DNA from: an uncultured Bacillota bacterium
Lineage (GTDB): Bacteria; Bacillota; Clostridia; Tissierellales; Tepidimicrobiaceae
Assembly: GCA_937967955.1 (NCBI GenBank)
Contig: CALBUB010000091.1
Span: forward strand, 1-7,414
DNA: 7,414 bases
Direction: 5' to 3'
Position numbers and translations under genes: made by a program. Below are positions 4,621-7,414 of the stretch, in pieces; position 1 is the stretch's first letter, and the number at the start of each line of letters is the position of its first letter. The notes below the pieces were generated by a model. That model did no database searches, had not been told where the DNA came from, and saw only the letters and a list, made by a program, of their open reading frames with translations.

Positions 4621-5976
4621 ATGGAAAAATATTTTGGCTTAAAGGAACACGGTACTAATGTACGTACTGAAGTACTTGCAGGGCTAACTACCTTTTTTGC
4701 AATGGCATATATTATAATGGTTAACCCTGGTATTCTAGCTGATGCCGGTATGCCTTGGGGTGGAGTATTTTTGGCTACTATTATTTCAGCTGCTATAGGT
4801 ACTCTATTTATGGGCTTAGTAGCTAATGTGCCTTATGCTCTTGCTCCAGGTATGGGACTTAATGCTTTCTTTACTTTTACTGTAGTATCCCAATTAGGTT
4901 TTACTTGGCAAGAAGCACTAGCAATGGTATTTATCTGCGGAGTTATCAATGTGTTGATAACAGTTACAAAGCTTAGAAAACTTATAATAAGATCTATACC
5001 AGAGGGCTTGCAAACTGCCATTGGTGGTGGAATAGGTGTATTCATAGCTTATATTGGCTTCTTAAATGTAGGCTTAATAGAATTCTCCAGTGGAGTTCCA
5101 GCACTTCCTACTTTAAATGATAAAACTGTATTGCTTACAATTGCAGGCCTTATTATAACTATTATACTCCTTATTAAAAATGTAAAAGGTGCCATATTTA
5201 TTGGAATTATTGCAACAACCCTATTAGGAATTCCCTTAGGAGTTACCCAATTAGGAGATACTGTAAGCTTTGGAGAAGCTTTATCCCAATTGCCTATTAC
5301 TTTCATGGCTGCCTTTGGAAATCCAGGAATCCAATCCTTATTTAGCGATGCAAGTAAAATTCCACTAGTATTGATGACCATATTTGCCTTCAGCTTATCT
5401 GACACCTTCGATACTATTGGTACATTTATAGGTACTGGCCGTAAGTCAGGCATATTTTCAGCAGAAGATGAAAAGGCTTTAGCGGAAGGCTCTGGCTTCT
5501 CATCTAAGATGGATAAGGCTATGTTTGCTGATTCTATAGGAACTTCTATTGGGGCCATATTTGGTACTTCAAATACTACTACCTTTGTAGAAAGTGCAGC
5601 AGGAATTGGTGCTGGTGGCCGTACTGGTTTAACTAGTGTTGTTGTAGCAATATTATTTATTTTAAGTGCCTTTTTTGCTCCTGTTATTAGTGCTATTCCA
5701 GCTGCAGCCACAGCCCCAGCCTTAATTATAGTTGGAATTATGATGCTTTCTTCCTTTACAGAAATTAACTGGGGTGATTTTGAAGAAGCTGTTCCAGCCT
5801 TCTTTGCAGCAATATTTATGGGGCTATGCTACAGCATTTCCTATGGTATAGCTGCAGGCTTTATATTCTACTGTATAGTTAAAGTTGTAAAGGGAGAAGC
5901 TAAAGATGTCCATCCAGTACTTTGGGTGTCTAGTTTCCTATTTATATTAAACTTTATAATACTTGCAAAATTATAA
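4621..5976 (+). CDS. NCS2-family (AzgA-type) purine permease, probably guanine/hypoxanthine
   Basis: Inner-membrane proton-coupled nucleobase transporter of 451 residues, normal length for the AzgA/PbuG branch. It opens with MEKYFGLKEHGTNVRTEVLA and the branch hallmark GLTTFFAMAYIIMVNP (21-36). TM3 carries APGMGLNAFFTF (75-86). TM8 has SLSDTFDTIGTFIG (258-271), with acidic residues at 261 and 264. TM10 has GTSNTTTFVESAAGIGAGGRTG (315-336), with Glu324 as the likely substrate-binding acid. About 12-14 hydrophobic segments are visible throughout, including discontinuous TM3/TM10 of the UraA fold. GGAGGG lies 8 bases before the ATG at 4621; an in-frame TTG at 4618 directly precedes it and could be used instead. 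It is controlled by the guanine-class riboswitch and ends at its own terminator. Substrate is inferred from the riboswitch and family; xanthine or adenine cannot be excluded. Confidence 0.95.
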   Translation: MEKYFGLKEHGTNVRTEVLAGLTTFFAMAYIIMVNPGILADAGMPWGGVFLATIISAAIGTLFMGLVANVPYALAPGMGLNAFFTFTVVSQLGFTWQEALAMVFICGVINVLITVTKLRKLIIRSIPEGLQTAIGGGIGVFIAYIGFLNVGLIEFSSGVPALPTLNDKTVLLTIAGLIITIILLIKNVKGAIFIGIIATTLLGIPLGVTQLGDTVSFGEALSQLPITFMAAFGNPGIQSLFSDASKIPLVLMTIFAFSLSDTFDTIGTFIGTGRKSGIFSAEDEKALAEGSGFSSKMDKAMFADSIGTSIGAIFGTSNTTTFVESAAGIGAGGRTGLTSVVVAILFILSAFFAPVISAIPAAATAPALIIVGIMMLSSFTEINWGDFEEAVPAFFAAIFMGLCYSISYGIAAGFIFYCIVKVVKGEAKDVHPVLWVSSFLFILNFIILAKL

Positions 5977-6004
5977 GGATAAGAAAGACTCATTTTTAAT
6001 ATAT

Positions 6005-6055
6005 ACTTCCATTAGATAATCAAATTTATTAGATTGTCTAATGGAAGTTTTTTTA
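6005..6055 (+). terminator. Intrinsic terminator of the permease gene
   Basis: ACTTCCATTAGA (6005-6016) and TCTAATGGAAGT (6037-6048) form a perfect 12-bp stem, with a short inner AATC/GATT helix, followed by a seven-T run (6048-6054). It starts 29 bases after the permease stop, so the downstream gene is not simply co-transcribed. Confidence 0.9.
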
Positions 6056-6251
6056 TTGAAAAAAGAGTATTAAGACATTATTAAGGCCTTTAAATTTTTA
6101 TGTAAATAATATTTATCCTGTAATAAATTTATTATAAAAGCTATAAATATAATATTAATATTTATTTTAGCTTATCCCATTAAACAGCAAAGGACAACTT
6201 AAACACTTACTACTGGGCAACAGGAAAATAATAAAATTAGGGGGAGAAACA
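6056..6251 (+). other. AT-rich leader of the MoeA-like gene, no gene
   Basis: This stretch holds no open frame of note. It must contain a promoter, since a strong terminator precedes it, but the AT content gives several TATAAT-like runs (for example near 6130 and 6150) and no clear -35, so I do not place one. TAAATAT (6144-6150) and ATATTTA (6158-6164) are inverted around AATATTA, which may be chance. AGGGGGAG (6239-6246) is the ribosome site, 5 bases before the ATG. I see no recognisable molybdenum-cofactor riboswitch. Confidence 0.5.
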
Positions 6252-7289
6252 ATGAAAAAGATAAAAACAGTAGATGCAGTGGGCCATGTGCTTTGCCATG
6301 ATATTACCCAAATTATTAAGGATGTAAAAAAAGGAGTTTTATTTAAAAAAGGCCATATAATTAGAGAAGAAGATATTCCTTTATTGTTATCTACTGGAAA
6401 TAGCCATATTTATGTATGGGAGAAAAAAGAAGGTATGTTACATGAAAATGAAGCTGCAGAAATATTGTTTAGACTGTGTAGAAACGATTATATGAAAGCT
6501 TCCCCAATTAGAGAAGGAAAAATAGAAATAATAGCAGATATAGATGGTTTATTTAAGTTGGATATAGAAAGGCTTAATAAAATCAACAGTCTAGGCCAAA
6601 TGATAATTGCCACAAGATATGGAAATACAGTTGTTAAAAAAGGGGAGAAGTTGGCAGGTATTAGAGTTATTCCACTAATAATTGAAGAAGAAAAATTAAA
6701 AGAGGCTGAAAAAATAGCTGGGAAAAAGCCCCTTATGGAAATACTTCCATTTAAGCATAAAAAAGTGGGAATAGTTACAACAGGCAGTGAAGTCTACAAC
6801 AGCTTGGTAAAAGATGCTTTTGGACCTATAATGGCTGAAAAACTTTCTCAATTTGATGTAGAAATACTTGGACAAACTATAGTTGAGGATAGGAAAGAAG
6901 ATATAAAAAATGCTATTTTATCTTTTATAGAAGAAGGAGCTGATATAGTCCTATGTACTGGAGGTATGAGTGTAGATCCGGATGATTGTACTTCTGGAGC
7001 AATCAAGGCTACAGGTGCTGAAATTGTTACATATGGAGCTCCCGTCCTACCTGGTTCTATGATATTAGTTTCATATTATGCTTATAACGGCAATAAAATC
7101 CCAATAATAGGTTTGCCTGCCTGTGTTATGTACGATAAAATTACAGCTTTTGATTTAATATTGCCTCGCATTATGGCCGATGACAAGATAGCACCTGAAG
7201 ATATTTATAAACTAGGCCAAGGGGGCTTATGTCTTGCTTGTAAAGTGTGCACATACCCAAATTGTGGCTTTGGTAAAGGTACTTGGTAA
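6252..7289 (+). CDS. MoeA-like molybdopterin-binding protein with C-terminal four-cysteine tail
   Basis: Cytosolic protein of 345 residues related to the MoeA/MogA family, which inserts molybdate into molybdopterin. The N-terminal part (about 1-60: VDAVGHVLCHDITQI, GVLFKKGHIIREEDIPLLLS) resembles the MoeA N-terminus. Residues 170-310 form a MoCF-type domain: VGIVTTGSEVY, then ADIVLCTGGMSVDPDD (230-245), PVLPGSM (264-270) and GLPACVMY (287-294). Classical MoeA motifs are altered: TTGSE for TGDE, GLPACVMY for GLPGNPVS. The protein is also shorter than the usual 390-410 residues. The end carries Cys327-x2-Cys330-x2-Cys333-x4-Cys338, a possible metal or Fe-S site. Such proteins are often found with molybdenum hydroxylase genes; the purine permease upstream suggests a xanthine dehydrogenase context. 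Whether it transfers molybdate or only binds the cofactor is not decidable here. Confidence 0.88.
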   Translation: MKKIKTVDAVGHVLCHDITQIIKDVKKGVLFKKGHIIREEDIPLLLSTGNSHIYVWEKKEGMLHENEAAEILFRLCRNDYMKASPIREGKIEIIADIDGLFKLDIERLNKINSLGQMIIATRYGNTVVKKGEKLAGIRVIPLIIEEEKLKEAEKIAGKKPLMEILPFKHKKVGIVTTGSEVYNSLVKDAFGPIMAEKLSQFDVEILGQTIVEDRKEDIKNAILSFIEEGADIVLCTGGMSVDPDDCTSGAIKATGAEIVTYGAPVLPGSMILVSYYAYNGNKIPIIGLPACVMYDKITAFDLILPRIMADDKIAPEDIYKLGQGGLCLACKVCTYPNCGFGKGTW

Positions 7290-7414
7290 TATTCGACACC
7301 TATATAAGTAGAAGCAACAATATGCAAATAAATGCTGGTGATAATTGTAAGGCATCGACAGAATATTGCCCGGGAAAATAAAATTATACTTTTTATGGCT
7401 AATAGGCTGTCAGC
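7290..7414 (+). other. Non-coding segment at the right edge, possibly a structured leader
   Basis: No convincing gene. Short complementary pairs are present: ACAAT with ATTGT (7318-7350 area), GGCA with TGCC (7353-7371 area), and GACAG near 7360 with CTGTC near 7408. There is no T-run terminator directly after the MoeA-like stop. The segment may therefore be an intercistronic leader for a gene just outside the window. An ATG at 7395 (MANRLS...) has no ribosome site. Confidence 0.3.

Noticed and set aside
5049..5711. Long open frame antisense to the permease
   Set aside because: It is the mirror of a well-supported transporter gene, has no ribosome site and no recognisable family.
6056..6251. 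Molybdenum-cofactor riboswitch upstream of the MoeA-like gene
   Set aside because: I looked for its conserved GC-rich helices and purine-rich core and did not find them; the region is almost entirely A/T until the ribosome site.
7322..7381. 19-codon frame starting MQINAGDNCK after the MoeA-like gene
   Set aside because: No ribosome binding site, very short, and no known peptide family.

Overview
The window is low-GC DNA with strong GGAGG-type ribosome binding sites, AT-rich intergenic regions and short, strand-switching transcription units. Together with the gene families present (DegV, a FabT-like MarR regulator, Pcp, a guanine-riboswitch NCS2 permease, a MoeA-like protein), this points to a chromosomal segment of an anaerobic Firmicute, probably Clostridia or Tissierellia. 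I see no rRNA, tRNA, CRISPR array, insertion sequence or plasmid origin.

Layout. (1) Minus strand, 1-841: a Cro/C1-type repressor followed by an ImmA/IrrE-family zinc protease that runs off the left edge. Their promoter has a perfect 17-base palindrome over its -10 box. (2) 842-1064: intergenic, with one doubtful 40-codon frame and a terminator. (3) Minus strand, 1065-2519: a FabT-like MarR regulator, then a DegV/FakB-type fatty-acid-binding protein. Both leaders carry the same 13-base operator-like palindrome (12 of 13 identical), suggesting a small self-regulated fatty-acid module. (4) Plus strand, 2533-2913: the decayed C-terminal part of a PucR/CdaR-type regulator with three in-frame stops, ending at a terminator. 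(5) Minus strand, 2950-3641: pyroglutamyl peptidase pcp. (6) Plus strand, 3753-4272: a stand-alone SinR-like XRE regulator with an 11-base palindrome between its -35 and -10 boxes. (7) Plus strand, 4371-6055: promoter, guanine-class purine riboswitch, intrinsic terminator, NCS2 purine permease and terminator. (8) Plus strand, 6252-7289: a MoeA-like molybdopterin-binding protein with a C-terminal four-cysteine tail. (9) 7290-7414: non-coding, possibly the leader of the next gene.

How they fit together. Guanine-controlled purine uptake beside a MoeA-like protein suggests purine salvage or catabolism through molybdenum hydroxylases such as xanthine dehydrogenase, whose genes would lie beyond the right edge; this is inferred from context. 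The FabT-like/DegV pair is the best-supported regulatory circuit: the regulator resembles streptococcal FabT, its site resembles the FabT box, and the neighbouring DegV protein keeps the FakB carboxylate-binding residues. The two XRE regulators are each self-contained and show likely autoregulatory palindromes.
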